NCBI GenBank assembly: GCA_030388825.1
Contig: CP128835.1
Location: forward strand, 1,064,501-1,128,500
DNA length: 64,000 nucleotides
From: Rossellomorea sp. AcN35-11
Lineage (GTDB): Bacteria > Bacillota > Bacilli > Bacillales > Bacillaceae_B
Direction: 5' to 3'
Below the pieces are notes generated by a model, which ran no database searches, was not told where the DNA came from, and worked only from the letters and a program-made list of their open reading frames with translations. Positions within the stretch are counted from its first letter, which is position 1. Each line of letters starts with the position of its first letter. Shown in pieces: positions 55,580-63,872 of this stretch. The translations under genes and the position numbers were made by a program.

Positions 55580-55617
55580 GCTTTAAACCCCTAACGTAAC
55601 GTTCTGAAATCCTTATC

Positions 55618-56637
55618 CTATATTTTACGGTATTTTCTGAGGGCTGCAACATTGAGTACAATGAAAAGGAGAGAAAATCCAATCAATATTGATAAATCAA
55701 AGAGCAGATCTTCAAAAGTAAATCCCCGGATCATCACGTCCCTTAACGCGTTGGCAGCGTAGAAAAGCGGGGTGGCGGGTCCGATCCAGCTCAGCCACTC
55801 AGAGATGGAGTCCAAATTGAATAATCCCGAAAAGAAGATCTGCGGCACTACGACGATCGGGATGAACTGCATCATCTGTAGTTCATTCTTGGCAAAAGCC
55901 GACAGCAATATTCCCAATGTCAGGGCAGTGAAGGATAAAGACACAATGATGATCAATACATTGTAAAAGCTTCCATGCATCATCATATCCAGAATATAAA
56001 TCGCATACCAGGTGATCAAGGTTGCCTGGAGGAGGGTGACGATGCCGAATCCGATCACGTAACTCACAACCATTTCCCATATTTTAATAGGTGATGCAAG
56101 CAGTCTCTCCAGAGTACCCGTCGTCCGTTCCCTCAGGAAGGATACCCCGCTGATGAGAAAGACGAAGAAGAAGACAAAAAAACCGAGGAGAACGGGTCCA
56201 AAGGAATCAAACATCTTCATGTCACTGTTCCCATACACATACTCCACGTTATCCGATAGAGTTTGAGAGTTGGAAGGAAACAGGGTCTGAACCTTTTTCA
56301 TGACTGCGCCGTTGACGGCGGGCTCGCTTCCTTCGATGACAATCGAAGGGGAAGTGGGATCATCAAAAGTTATATAGGCATCCAGTTCCCCAGCTTTTAT
56401 CGCTTTTAATGCTTTATCGGGACTGGAATACGGCTCAAAATCACTTGTATCGAGCTTTGCTTCAAGCTGTTGTGGAAGATCTACGATCGCCACCTTTGCC
56501 TCATAATCATCTGAGTCAAATACGAGGGACAACATACTTAGAATTAACAATGGTGCTAAAAACATCAGGGCCAATGTACGTTTATCCCGGAGCAGCAGCT
56601 GCTGAAGAATCCGGATCACAAAGCCTCTAATTCTCAA
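55618..56637 (-). CDS. ABC-2 type transporter permease
   Basis: A 339-residue ABC-2 permease: an N-terminal helix (TLALMFLAPLLILSMLSLVF), an external domain of about 120 residues, then five C-terminal helices with FGPVLLGFFVFFFVFLISG and LRERTTGTLERLLASPIKIWEMV, the typical ABC-2 signature. The start is TTG 56637 inside the end of the ATPase gene, with GGAGGTG six bases upstream; the longer ATG reading is unlikely. Exports an unknown substrate. Confidence 0.9.
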   Translation of the reverse strand: MRIRGFVIRILQQLLLRDKRTLALMFLAPLLILSMLSLVFDSDDYEAKVAIVDLPQQLEAKLDTSDFEPYSSPDKALKAIKAGELDAYITFDDPTSPSIVIEGSEPAVNGAVMKKVQTLFPSNSQTLSDNVEYVYGNSDMKMFDSFGPVLLGFFVFFFVFLISGVSFLRERTTGTLERLLASPIKIWEMVVSYVIGFGIVTLLQATLITWYAIYILDMMMHGSFYNVLIIIVSLSFTALTLGILLSAFAKNELQMMQFIPIVVVPQIFFSGLFNLDSISEWLSWIGPATPLFYAANALRDVMIRGFTFEDLLFDLSILIGFSLLFIVLNVAALRKYRKI

Positions 56638-57362
56638 TGGAAACACCTCCATTTTTAAGAAATACTTCTTCAATCGAAGTGACCCCATAGAATTCTTTTA
56701 TGGCAGCAGGTGAGTCACTTGCAATGATTTCTCCATGCTGCAGGAGACCGAGACGGTCGCATCTCTCCGCTTCATCCATGACATGGGTCGTAATGATGAG
56801 GGTTCTTCCTTCCTCTTTTAGACGGTGAAAACTGTCCCAGATCTCTTTTCGCAGGACAGGATCAATTCCAACTGTCGGTTCATCTAACAATAAAACCTCT
56901 GGATCATGTAAAAAGGGCAATGGCAAGAGAAAGTCTTCTCTTCATGCCACCAGAGTATTGGTGTACAGGTTTATCAAGGTGTTCAAGGAGATCGACGGTT
57001 TTCATCACTTTTTCAATCTGCTCGCGCCTTGTTTTCTTTAATCCGTAAAGAGATGCCATGAATGACAGGTTTTCCCGGGCCGTCAGCTCATCGTAAAGGG
57101 CATCGGATTGAGCCATATAACCGATGGATGGATACAGCTCTTTCGCTTTCAGTTTGTTTCCCTTGAAGGTTACGGTGCCGGTGGAAGGCAATTCAAGACC
57201 GATCATCAGCTTGATCAATGTTGTTTTTCCTGAACCAGAAGGTCCAAGCAGTCCATAAATATCCCCTTTTTGTATGGCAAGTGACACGTTCTTCAGTACG
57301 TCTTGAGTGCCGAAAGATTTTGAAAGCTCATTTAAATGGATGATGGAATCCACTTGAATCAC
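56627..57362 (-). CDS. ABC-2 exporter ATPase (frame break at A5 run)
   Basis: Four A residues instead of five at 56910-56914 join LSLAIALLHDPEVLLLDEP in one frame, giving 244 residues. Walker A is [17 protein letters not shown], signature YSGGMKRRLS, Walker B VLLLDEPTVGIDP, H-loop THVMDEAERCD. GTG 57362 is the start with GGAAAGG. DRA/CcmA-type subfamily used by ABC-2 exporters. First gene of a TetR-controlled operon. Confidence 0.92.
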
Positions 57363-57378
57363 GCCTTTCCAAGGTTAA

Positions 57379-57392
57379 TGAGTGATTACTCA
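57379..57392. promoter_or_regulatory. TetR operator, copy 1
   Basis: TGAGTGATTACTCA, palindromic apart from its centre, lies 16 bases before the ATPase start. It overlaps the probable -10/start region. Confidence 0.75.
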
Positions 57393-57427
57393 CTATTAAT
57401 ATAATGGATGTGAGTTTGTTTGTAAAG

Positions 57428-57441
57428 TGAGTAATCACTCA
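57428..57441. promoter_or_regulatory. TetR operator, copy 2
   Basis: TGAGTAATCACTCA is the exact reverse complement of copy 1; centres are 49 bases apart, leaving 35 bases between copies. The pair brackets the promoter of the ABC-TetR operon. Confidence 0.75.
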
Positions 57442-57575
57442 CTTATCATTCTTAGTATACTCGAGAGATGTTAAATTTAGAAGAGTCTCAATACAATCGC
57501 CCTTGTACAACCTGCCGCCCTGAAAGGGAGCATCATGCAGCGGAAACTGTCAACTTGCATAACAGTCCAAACAAA

Positions 57576-57604
57576 AAAGAGTTTAAGCTGTGCCTAAACT
57601 CTTT
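57576..57604. terminator. Terminator after bshB2
   Basis: AAAGAGTTTA (57576-57585) pairs with TAAACTCTTT (57595-57604), A/T-rich flanks on both sides. Confidence 0.85.
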
Positions 57605-57612
57605 CTTCTTCC

Positions 57613-58296
57613 TTATGTGACGTTATCGTTTTCCCATTGGTAGCTCCAGAATCGTTCAACGGTTACCCATTTTAAAGCCTCTGGATCATTTTGTTCAATC
57701 CCTTTTTCAAGATCCTTCAGCATCCAGGCGGTTTGAGAGATGTGAGCCTTCATGGCATCGATTTTTTGATCCTTCACCTGTGTGATATCGATAAGGATAT
57801 CCGGCTTGCCCAGTTCTTCTTCGCAGTTTTTTGAGAAGGCGAGGCAGTGAAGCTTCGGTCTTGATGCTTTAGGAAGGCGTCGAACCGCACGAACGACAGC
57901 CCGTGCCGTTGCTTCGTGATCGGGGTGGACAGAGAAGTCAGGATAGAACGTGATAATGAGAGAAGGGTTCACTTCTTCAATCAGCTCTGTCACCATGTTC
58001 GCAAGCTTTTCATCATTTTCGAATTCCAGGGTCTTATCTCTGTAACCCATCATGCGCAGATCCTGAATTCCCATCACATCTGCCGCTTTTTGCAGCTCTT
58101 TCTTCCGGATTAAAGGAAGTGATTCTCTCGTGGCAAAGGGCGGGTTACCCAGGTTTCTTCCCATTTCCCCTAATGTAAGGCAGGCGTAGGTGACAGGTGT
58201 TCCATTCTTTACGTGAGTCGAAATGGTCCCTGACACTCCAAATGCCTCATCGTCCGGGTGGGGAAAGATGACAAGTACTTGTCTTTCTTTTTCCAT
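57613..58296 (-). CDS. bshB2: Bacillithiol deacetylase/conjugate amidase BshB2
   Basis: A 227-residue LmbE/PIG-L zinc deacetylase. The metal motif is FPHPDDEAFGVSG (residues 11-23), with His in PDFSVHPDHEATARAV. BshB2 (B. subtilis YojG) removes acetyl from GlcNAc-malate in bacillithiol synthesis. It lies downstream of yojF as in B. subtilis. Bacillithiol may also serve the DinB proteins of this window. ATG 58296 with AGGAGAGG. Confidence 0.95.
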   Translation of the reverse strand: MEKERQVLVIFPHPDDEAFGVSGTISTHVKNGTPVTYACLTLGEMGRNLGNPPFATRESLPLIRKKELQKAADVMGIQDLRMMGYRDKTLEFENDEKLANMVTELIEEVNPSLIITFYPDFSVHPDHEATARAVVRAVRRLPKASRPKLHCLAFSKNCEEELGKPDILIDITQVKDQKIDAMKAHISQTAWMLKDLEKGIEQNDPEALKWVTVERFWSYQWENDNVT

Positions 58297-58329
58297 GTTG
58301 ACCTCTCCTTTTATATTGGTTCAAATTGT

Positions 58330-58677
58330 TTAGCTGAAAGGTGTCGGGCTGATTTCAAGGGCAACGGCGAGTTTTCCGTCGCCGCCATGTCCTGCAAGCA
58401 GCAGGCGACCCTGTTCATCGAATTCATAATGAGTCAGCCCCTCGGCATAAATCCAGCCGATATTGATTTTCAAGCCGACCCGGTAAGGTCCGTCCCCGAT
58501 GATTTTTCCATGCTCATAATTGACCTTCGCATTACGGATGTAGGCTCCTGCCGAGAAGAATCCCTCATTGAAGTGAGAAGCGTAGGCTCCGTTGGTGGTT
58601 TCTAAATGTATATAAACGTCCTGGCGGGCAAGCTTGGTAATGATCCCTTGCACATCTGCCATCTTAATCGGTTCCAT
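58330..58677 (-). CDS. yojF: YojF-family protein (DUF1806)
   Basis: A 115-residue protein: MADVQGIITKLARQDVYIHL, the strand pair GAYIRNAKVNYEHGKI and GPYRVGLKINIGWIYAEGLTH, typical of YojF/DUF1806, always coupled with bshB2. Role in bacillithiol synthesis is not established. ATG 58677 follows AGGAGGAAAAC; 33 bases separate it from bshB2. Confidence 0.93.
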   Translation of the reverse strand: MEPIKMADVQGIITKLARQDVYIHLETTNGAYASHFNEGFFSAGAYIRNAKVNYEHGKIIGDGPYRVGLKINIGWIYAEGLTHYEFDEQGRLLLAGHGGDGKLAVALEISPTPFS

Positions 58678-58874
58678 TCGTTTTCCTCCTTAAATACAGA
58701 AAAGACTCTTAACCATTATGTACTATCTTACTAAAATTCATGATTGAATGCGAAAAGTATGTTTGAAAAGGATAGGGGTAAGGGGGGAGACGTATAAGGA
58801 GAATGGCTTTAGTTGATTGGGGTTTTTTCGATCCAACGGGTATATATCCATTTCAAGGTCCGTCCCTCAAAAAA

Positions 58875-58910
58875 ATGCCAGGCACGATGTCCTTCATTTG
58901 TGCCTGGCAT
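58875..58910. terminator. Terminator after pdxK
   Basis: A perfect eleven-base-pair stem, ATGCCAGGCAC (58875-58885) with GTGCCTGGCAT (58900-58910); minus-strand transcripts meet a T run. Confidence 0.88.
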
Positions 58911-58919
58911 GGATCATGT

Positions 58920-59729
58920 TTAGTTTTCGAGACGATTGTAAGCTCCGTGCATGACGGGTCCAACGTATTGGTTCAGTTTGAAGCCGTGCTTGATGGCGGC
59001 AGTGACGAAGGTTTTGGCGTTTTCTACTGCTTCCTTCACGTCTTGTCCATTGGCAAGATTGGATGTGATGGCTGCTGCGAATGTACATCCTGCTCCATGA
59101 TTATAGGTCGTGTCTACTTTCTCTTCTTCAAGAAGTGTAAATTCATTTCCGTCATAGAACAGGTCGAGTGCCTTATCATGCTTCAGTTGCTTTCCGCCCT
59201 TGATGACGACGTTTTTAGCCCCTAGGTCATGGATCACCTTGGCTGCTTCTTTCATTTCATCGATGGTTTTGATCGGCCCCGTTTGAGCAAGCTGACCTGC
59301 TTCGAAAAGGTTGGGTGTCACTACGGTTGCACGTTTAAGAAGATGCTCCCTCATGGCGTCTGTTGTTTCCGGATTCAGCACTTCATCTTCCCCTTTGCAT
59401 ACCATTACAGGGTCGATGACGACTTTATCTAAACCGAATTCATCCATTTTTTTCGCTGCCAGTTCAATGATTTCAACGGTACCGAGCATCCCTGTTTTCA
59501 TGGCATCGATGCCGACGGAGAGAACCGTTTGTAATTGGGCTTCCAATGTATCAATGGATAGGGGATGGACCTGGTGATGCCAGTGATTATCCGGATCCAT
59601 AGTAACGACCGTTGTAAGAGCTGTCATCCCGTATACGCCGTGCTCCTGGAACGTTTTAAGGTCTGCTTGGATCCCTGCTCCACCGCTTGTATCGGATCCT
59701 GCGATCGTAAGGGTTTTCTTTAATGTCAT
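58920..59729 (-). CDS. pdxK: Pyridoxine/pyridoxal kinase of the ThiD-like type
   Basis: A 269-residue ribokinase-fold enzyme like B. subtilis PdxK, which phosphorylates vitamin B6 and is similar to ThiD (HMP kinase). Motifs are [31 protein letters not shown] and [15 protein letters not shown] (anion hole and base). The ThiD role cannot be fully excluded. ATG 59729 is used since AGGAGGAATTCAACC precedes it. Confidence 0.9.
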   Translation of the reverse strand: MTLKKTLTIAGSDTSGGAGIQADLKTFQEHGVYGMTALTTVVTMDPDNHWHHQVHPLSIDTLEAQLQTVLSVGIDAMKTGMLGTVEIIELAAKKMDEFGLDKVVIDPVMVCKGEDEVLNPETTDAMREHLLKRATVVTPNLFEAGQLAQTGPIKTIDEMKEAAKVIHDLGAKNVVIKGGKQLKHDKALDLFYDGNEFTLLEEEKVDTTYNHGAGCTFAAAITSNLANGQDVKEAVENAKTFVTAAIKHGFKLNQYVGPVMHGAYNRLEN

Positions 59730-59821
59730 GGTTGAATTCCTCCTAAGAAAGTAGGTCAAGTCTGACTAAAGAATATAATAACGTGCAGGTAAATACAAAT
59801 GGTTTCGACTAGGTGTCCGTG

Positions 59822-59859
59822 CAAAAAAAGACGGCGGGAATGACTTCCTCGACGTCTTT
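59822..59859 (-). terminator. Terminator after yflT
   Basis: AAAAGACG / CGTCTTTT arms (59825-59832 with 59852-59859) followed by T residues on the minus strand. Confidence 0.75.
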
Positions 59860-59885
59860 TAGGATTAGGGCAAACATTCCATTAC

Positions 59886-60236
59886 TTAAAAAGGTTTCGC
59901 ATCATTATCTGTAGCTTCTTTGGAAGCGACGATCACAAGCTTTCCTTTATCCAGTTCTTCCTCATAGGCGTCCGCTTCTGCCTGATTCAGCCCTACAGCC
60001 TTCATTTTCGAACGTAATTCATCTCCACGGCTGTTGAATAAATTCCCCATGGATTCGACGATTCCTTGTTCTTTTATTCCTGTGGATTCTGTTTGGGTGG
60101 CTTCCGTTATGTTTTCCGAGCGGTGTTTATCATGAGCGAACACATAGATTTCGTCCTTGGTGTAGCCTTCATTCGTGAATGTTTCTATTTCTTTTTTCGC
60201 ATCTACTACATTCTCAACTGTTTGCACCTTATACAT
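59886..60236 (-). CDS. yflT: General stress protein YflT (GSP17M) family
   Basis: A 116-residue protein: YKVQTVENVVDAKKEIETFT, then NEGYTKDEIYVFAHDK and AEADAYEEELDKGKLVIVAS, the YflT domain pattern. In B. subtilis yflT is sigma-B dependent, function unknown. ATG 60236 has GGAGGGA; the long upstream reading has no site. A sigma-B-like promoter lies 38 bases upstream. Confidence 0.92.
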   Translation of the reverse strand: MYKVQTVENVVDAKKEIETFTNEGYTKDEIYVFAHDKHRSENITEATQTESTGIKEQGIVESMGNLFNSRGDELRSKMKAVGLNQAEADAYEEELDKGKLVIVASKEATDNDAKPF

Positions 60237-60273
60237 ATCAGAGTCCCTCCATATTTTATGTCTTGTTCCATGT

Positions 60274-60298
60274 ATTCCCGGTTTTATTACATCCAAAC
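60274..60298 (-). promoter_or_regulatory. Sigma-B-like promoter of yflT
   Basis: Minus-strand GTTTGG (60298-60293), 13 bases, GGGAAT (60279-60274), close to the sigma-B consensus with good spacing, before a gene whose family is sigma-B controlled. Confidence 0.75.
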
Positions 60299-60387
60299 TT
60301 TCCAATATATAGAAACGAATCCGAGAGAATAATTGTTTCCAAGATTCCACAATATTTCCTATAATAGAAGAGAGGAAGGTGGAGCAT

Positions 60388-61146
60388 TTGACAAATCAAC
60401 ACAAGAAAATACAAGAAATTGAAGCGATTTTGGCAGATATGAAAGCGAGTGAACGTGAAAGCAGTGCCACTTTGGCGCTTGATAATAGAAGCAGCAGGCA
60501 TTTTTCGGCTTGGAAAATGGCAAGGGCCTTTATGTCCTACTGGAGGAATAGAGTGTTGTTGATACTATTACTCTTTATTTTATTACTAGGCGGAGCATCC
60601 ATAGGAGTCTATTCTTGGCTGTCCGGATCTACCTTTACAGAAGAGAGAGGGTCGTTTGTCGATAGGATCCAGGAGATGAGCTCACTGGCAACGGCTCAAG
60701 GGTTTGTGAAAGCTGTAATCGAACAGGAGGATAATCAATTATTTGGGAAATCCATCAATACGGATCTTCCAGGAACGAAACGAAAGCTTCTGATGGTCGT
60801 CCCTGGAACCGTGCTTGCAGGAGTCGATTTACAGGGGATTGACCAAGACGATATAGTAGTGGATGAAGAGACGAAAGTAATTGAGTTGACCCTGCCCCGT
60901 GCCAAGATCCTACAGGAACCCTCTATTGATACGGACAATATAAAGACTTTTTCTGTAGAGGGGATCTTCAGGCGAGATGTGGACTGGAACGAAGGGTTTG
61001 CACTGGCGGAAGTGGCAAAGGACCAAATCAGTCAGGAAGCGGTGGAGCAGGGGATCCTTCAGGCGGCAGAGAAGAACGCGGAAAAATCGTTGAAGGGTTT
61101 CTTTGAACAGCTGGGGTATGACCTGACCATTCAGTATCAGAATTAG
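60388..61146 (+). CDS. DUF4230 membrane-anchored protein
   Basis: A 252-residue protein with a cytoplasmic helical N-terminus, one membrane helix (VLLILLLFILLLGGASIGVYS, here about residues 53-73) and a DUF4230 domain outside (LLMVVPGTVLAGVDLQGI, VIELTLPRAKILQEPSID, FFEQLGYDLTIQ). Function unknown. TTG 60388 is chosen because AGGAAGG is eight bases upstream; GTG 60379 would overlap the site. Confidence 0.85.
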   Translation: MTNQHKKIQEIEAILADMKASERESSATLALDNRSSRHFSAWKMARAFMSYWRNRVLLILLLFILLLGGASIGVYSWLSGSTFTEERGSFVDRIQEMSSLATAQGFVKAVIEQEDNQLFGKSINTDLPGTKRKLLMVVPGTVLAGVDLQGIDQDDIVVDEETKVIELTLPRAKILQEPSIDTDNIKTFSVEGIFRRDVDWNEGFALAEVAKDQISQEAVEQGILQAAEKNAEKSLKGFFEQLGYDLTIQYQN

Positions 61147-61161
61147 AAAGGATGTCTCATA

Positions 61162-61833
61162 GTGACGAAGATTTTTCAAAACGATTGGGCAGACATTCTC
61201 GAAGATGAACGTAGTAAGGAATACTACGAGAATTTAAGGGAGTGGCTTAAAGGGGAATATGAAATCAACACGATCTATCCTTCCATGCATAATATTTTCA
61301 ATGCCTTTCATTACACGGCGTATCACGATGTGAAGGTTGTTCTCCTCGGGCAAGATCCCTATCACGGTCCGAATCAGGCTGAAGGGTTAAGCTTTTCGGT
61401 CAAAAAAGGAGTGAACATTCCGCCGTCGTTACGAAATATGTACAAAGAGCTTCAGGATGATATCGGTTGTCCTGTCCCGACTCATGGATCCCTTGTAAAA
61501 TGGGCGGAGCAAGGTGTCCTCTTATTGAATACTGTTTTAACCGTACAGGATGGAAAAGCGCACTCCCATCGGGGAAAAGGGTGGGAACGCTTTACGGATC
61601 GTGTCATCTCTGTCCTGAATGAACGGGAAAAACCGGTGGTGTTCATATTATGGGGGAAGCCTGCACAAGGAAAGCAATCGCTCATTGATTCATCCAGGCA
61701 CTTTATTGTGAAGGCTCCCCACCCGAGCCCCTTATCTGCTCACCGGGGTTTCTTTGGCAGTAAGCCGTATTCTAAAACAAACGAATATCTTCGGGAACAA
61801 GGGATGGCAGAGATCGATTGGTGCATCGAATAG
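61162..61833 (+). CDS. ung: Uracil-DNA glycosylase
   Basis: A 223-residue family-1 UDG. Water-activating loop [20 protein letters not shown] (Asp near residue 65), ILWGKPAQ and the minor-groove loop [13 protein letters not shown] with the catalytic His. It removes uracil from DNA. GTG 61162 follows AAAGGATG. Gene order with ywdI and ywdK downstream matches the B. subtilis region. Confidence 0.97.
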   Translation: MTKIFQNDWADILEDERSKEYYENLREWLKGEYEINTIYPSMHNIFNAFHYTAYHDVKVVLLGQDPYHGPNQAEGLSFSVKKGVNIPPSLRNMYKELQDDIGCPVPTHGSLVKWAEQGVLLLNTVLTVQDGKAHSHRGKGWERFTDRVISVLNEREKPVVFILWGKPAQGKQSLIDSSRHFIVKAPHPSPLSAHRGFFGSKPYSKTNEYLREQGMAEIDWCIE

Positions 61834-61837
61834 AAGA

Positions 61838-61853
61838 TGTTTCACGTGAAACA
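61838..61853. promoter_or_regulatory. parS chromosome partition site (16/16)
   Basis: TGTTTCACGTGAAACA is an exact match to the ParB/Spo0J site, five bases past the ung stop codon. parS sites cluster around the replication origin in Bacillus. Confidence 0.92.
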
Positions 61854-61898
61854 AAGGTTGACCCGGCAAAGGGGTCAATGTGCAGAGGGAGACGTTAC

Positions 61899-62088
61899 AT
61901 GAACAAAGAAGAGCGCATTAACTGTTTTCAATGCCGGTATTTTTATACAACCTGGGAGCAGGCCCATCCCAGGGGGCTGTAAAGGGTACGGGTTCAAAAC
62001 GAGATCTATGCCGTCACTGGTGGTTTTTCAATCCTCCGGAAGTCCCTGCATGAAATTCACTCCTAAGATAAAAGGAAAAGGGAAGTGA
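61899..62088 (+). CDS. Small Cys-rich protein, frame broken at a G5 run
   Basis: ATG 61899 behind GAGGGAG starts MNKEERINCFQCRYFYTTWE. With four G residues instead of five at 61972-61976, it continues PRGCKGYGFKTRSMPSLVVF and SGSPCMKFTPK to a stop at 62088: 62 residues with C-x-x-C, PRGCKxYGFK and SSGxxC motifs. This Cys pattern suggests a small metal-binding protein, widely kept next to ung in Bacillaceae to my recollection. Function unknown. Confidence 0.7.
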
Positions 62089-62094
62089 GGAAAG

Positions 62095-63133
62095 ATGAAG
62101 GAATGGAAAGTTGTGTTGAGTGCCCTCCATAACGTATTGAACAAGTACCGCCATCTACGGAACAGCCTGATCGCCATCAATAGTATCGTGCTGCTTGCAA
62201 CCATAGCCTTTATGATCTTTGAGGATTTGCCCTTCTTTCAATCTCTATGGCTCACTGTGATTACCGTGTTAACCGTTGGATATGGCGACGTGGTTCCCTT
62301 GACGAAAGAGGGAAAGGTGTTTGCCATGGTGATGATACCGATTGCGATCGGAATTGTATCATATGGTGTCGGGGCAATCGCATCTGTTATGCTGGAGGGA
62401 GAGTTATCCCGAGCCATGAAGGAGAAGAGAATGAAGAAAAAAAATCAAAGGTTTGTCTGATCATATTATCGTATGCGGTCTCGGCAGGGTGGGGAGCCAG
62501 GTACTGGAGCAGCTTAAACATAGAAATATCCCTGCCGTATACATAGACAATGATTTTGACGTCATTGAAACACACCGGCTGCACAATCAATACTATTTAA
62601 TAGGTGATGCAACGGAAGACTCTGTCCTTCTTGATGCAGGAATCGAGAAAGCAAGCGGCCTTGTCATTACGTTACCAAATGATGCCGAGAATGTGTTCAC
62701 CACGTTGACGGCAGCCGAGCTGAACCCAGGCCTGCATATTGTGGCAAGGGCCGAAAAAGTCGAATCCATCAATAAGCTGCAGAAGGCAGGGGCCTCTAAA
62801 GTCATCAATCCCTCCCTGATCGGAGGAAAACAGATGGTCATGTCTATTGTAAAGCCCCTTAGTGTAGAATATGTAGATATGATGTTCCAAACGCAAAAGA
62901 AAGACTACGGCTTTGAAGAGATATCATTACCGGATCGCTCTCCATTTGCCAATCAGTCCATCGCGGAGAATGATATCAGAAAGCGGTACGGTGTCACAAT
63001 CGTCGCCATTCTGAGAGAAGAAGGGCTCATCAGTAATCCAAATCCCTCGGAAAAATTAAAGCCTCATGATAAAATCATTATGTTTGGTTCGGAAGAAGAA
63101 TTATCACGGTTTGAAACAGCTTTAAACGGTTAA
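62095..63133 (+). CDS. Potassium channel with RCK/TrkA-N domain, YugO-like (frame break at A8 run)
   Basis: Seven A residues instead of eight at 62437-62444 fuse two frames to a 345-residue protein. Two membrane helices (LIAINSIVLLATIAFMIF; VMIPIAIGIVSYGVGAIAS) flank the selectivity filter TVGYGDVV; the cytoplasmic part has a TrkA-N Rossmann motif HIIVCGLGRVGSQVLEQL and a TrkA-C domain. YugO of B. subtilis is a K+ channel used in biofilm signalling; orthology is likely but not proven. Confidence 0.9.
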
Positions 63134-63144
63134 GGAGGAAAAAC

Positions 63145-63426
63145 GTGAATATCCCTCATCACACATTAATAAAAAAGATAGAGCTTGAACTCGGAAAAGC
63201 GAAGTCAGCAGAAAAGTCCCAAACGATCCGGGAGCATGTGTATTCAATAAAGGCTCTATGCGAAGTGTTGCTGGAAGAAAACACGGCAGCGACTTCATTT
63301 TCTGCACAACCATCCACCCCATATTTTCAGGAGTCACAGCCAAGTCAGAAGCCGGTGGCCATCCAGAAGGAAGAGCCCCTGGAGACGGATGACGGAGCCA
63401 ATGGAAACTCTTTATTCGATTTTTAA
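63145..63426 (+). CDS. ywdI: YwdI-family protein (DUF5327)
   Basis: A 93-residue protein: IPHHTLIKKIELELGKAKSA, then REHVYSIKALCEVLLEE and a Pro/Gln-rich tail ending GNSLFDF. This matches the YwdI plan, a family known only from its place near ung in Bacillus. GTG 63145 with AAGGAGG. Function unknown. Confidence 0.85.
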   Translation: MNIPHHTLIKKIELELGKAKSAEKSQTIREHVYSIKALCEVLLEENTAATSFSAQPSTPYFQESQPSQKPVAIQKEEPLETDDGANGNSLFDF

Positions 63427-63454
63427 TCAGTAGTGAAGGAGCAGGAGGGTCATT

Positions 63455-63826
63455 ATGAAAACATTTATTATCATTGGGGCAATCAACGCCTTTTTGTCAG
63501 TCGCGTTAGGAGCTTTCGGTGCTCACGCATTGGAAGGGAAAATCTCACAAAAGTATATCGACATATGGAATACGGGAGTTCTCTATCAAATGTTCCATGC
63601 AATCGGAATCATCATTGTAGGGGTCCTGATGGGAAATGTGACTCCAACGTCATTGCTTTCCTGGTCAGGCTGGCTGATGTTGATCGGAACGATTCTATTC
63701 TCGGGAAGCCTGTATGTCTTGAGTATCTCTGGTATCAAGATCCTGGGGGCGATCACTCCTCTAGGGGGCATCAGTTTCTTAGCCGCATGGGTGCTTCTCA
63801 TTGTATTCGCAGCCAAAACATTATAA
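63455..63826 (+). CDS. ywdK: DUF423 membrane protein YwdK
   Basis: A 123-residue membrane protein with four helices: FIIIGAINAFLSVALGAFGAHAL is the DUF423 signature (FGAHAL), then WNTGVLYQMFHAIGIIIVG, FSGSLYVLSISG and PLGGISFLAAWVLL. Function unknown; position after ywdI is as in B. subtilis. AGGAGG precedes ATG 63455. Confidence 0.95.
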   Translation: MKTFIIIGAINAFLSVALGAFGAHALEGKISQKYIDIWNTGVLYQMFHAIGIIIVGVLMGNVTPTSLLSWSGWLMLIGTILFSGSLYVLSISGIKILGAITPLGGISFLAAWVLLIVFAAKTL

Positions 63827-63832
63827 AAAACG

Positions 63833-63872
63833 AAAAACCCTGTCAGGAAACTGTTTCCTGACAGGGTTTTTT
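63833..63872. terminator. Bidirectional terminator between ywdK and gerQ
   Basis: An about 18-base-pair stem, AAACCCTGTCAGGAAAC with GTTTCCTGACAGGGTTT, flanked by A and T runs. Confidence 0.92.
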
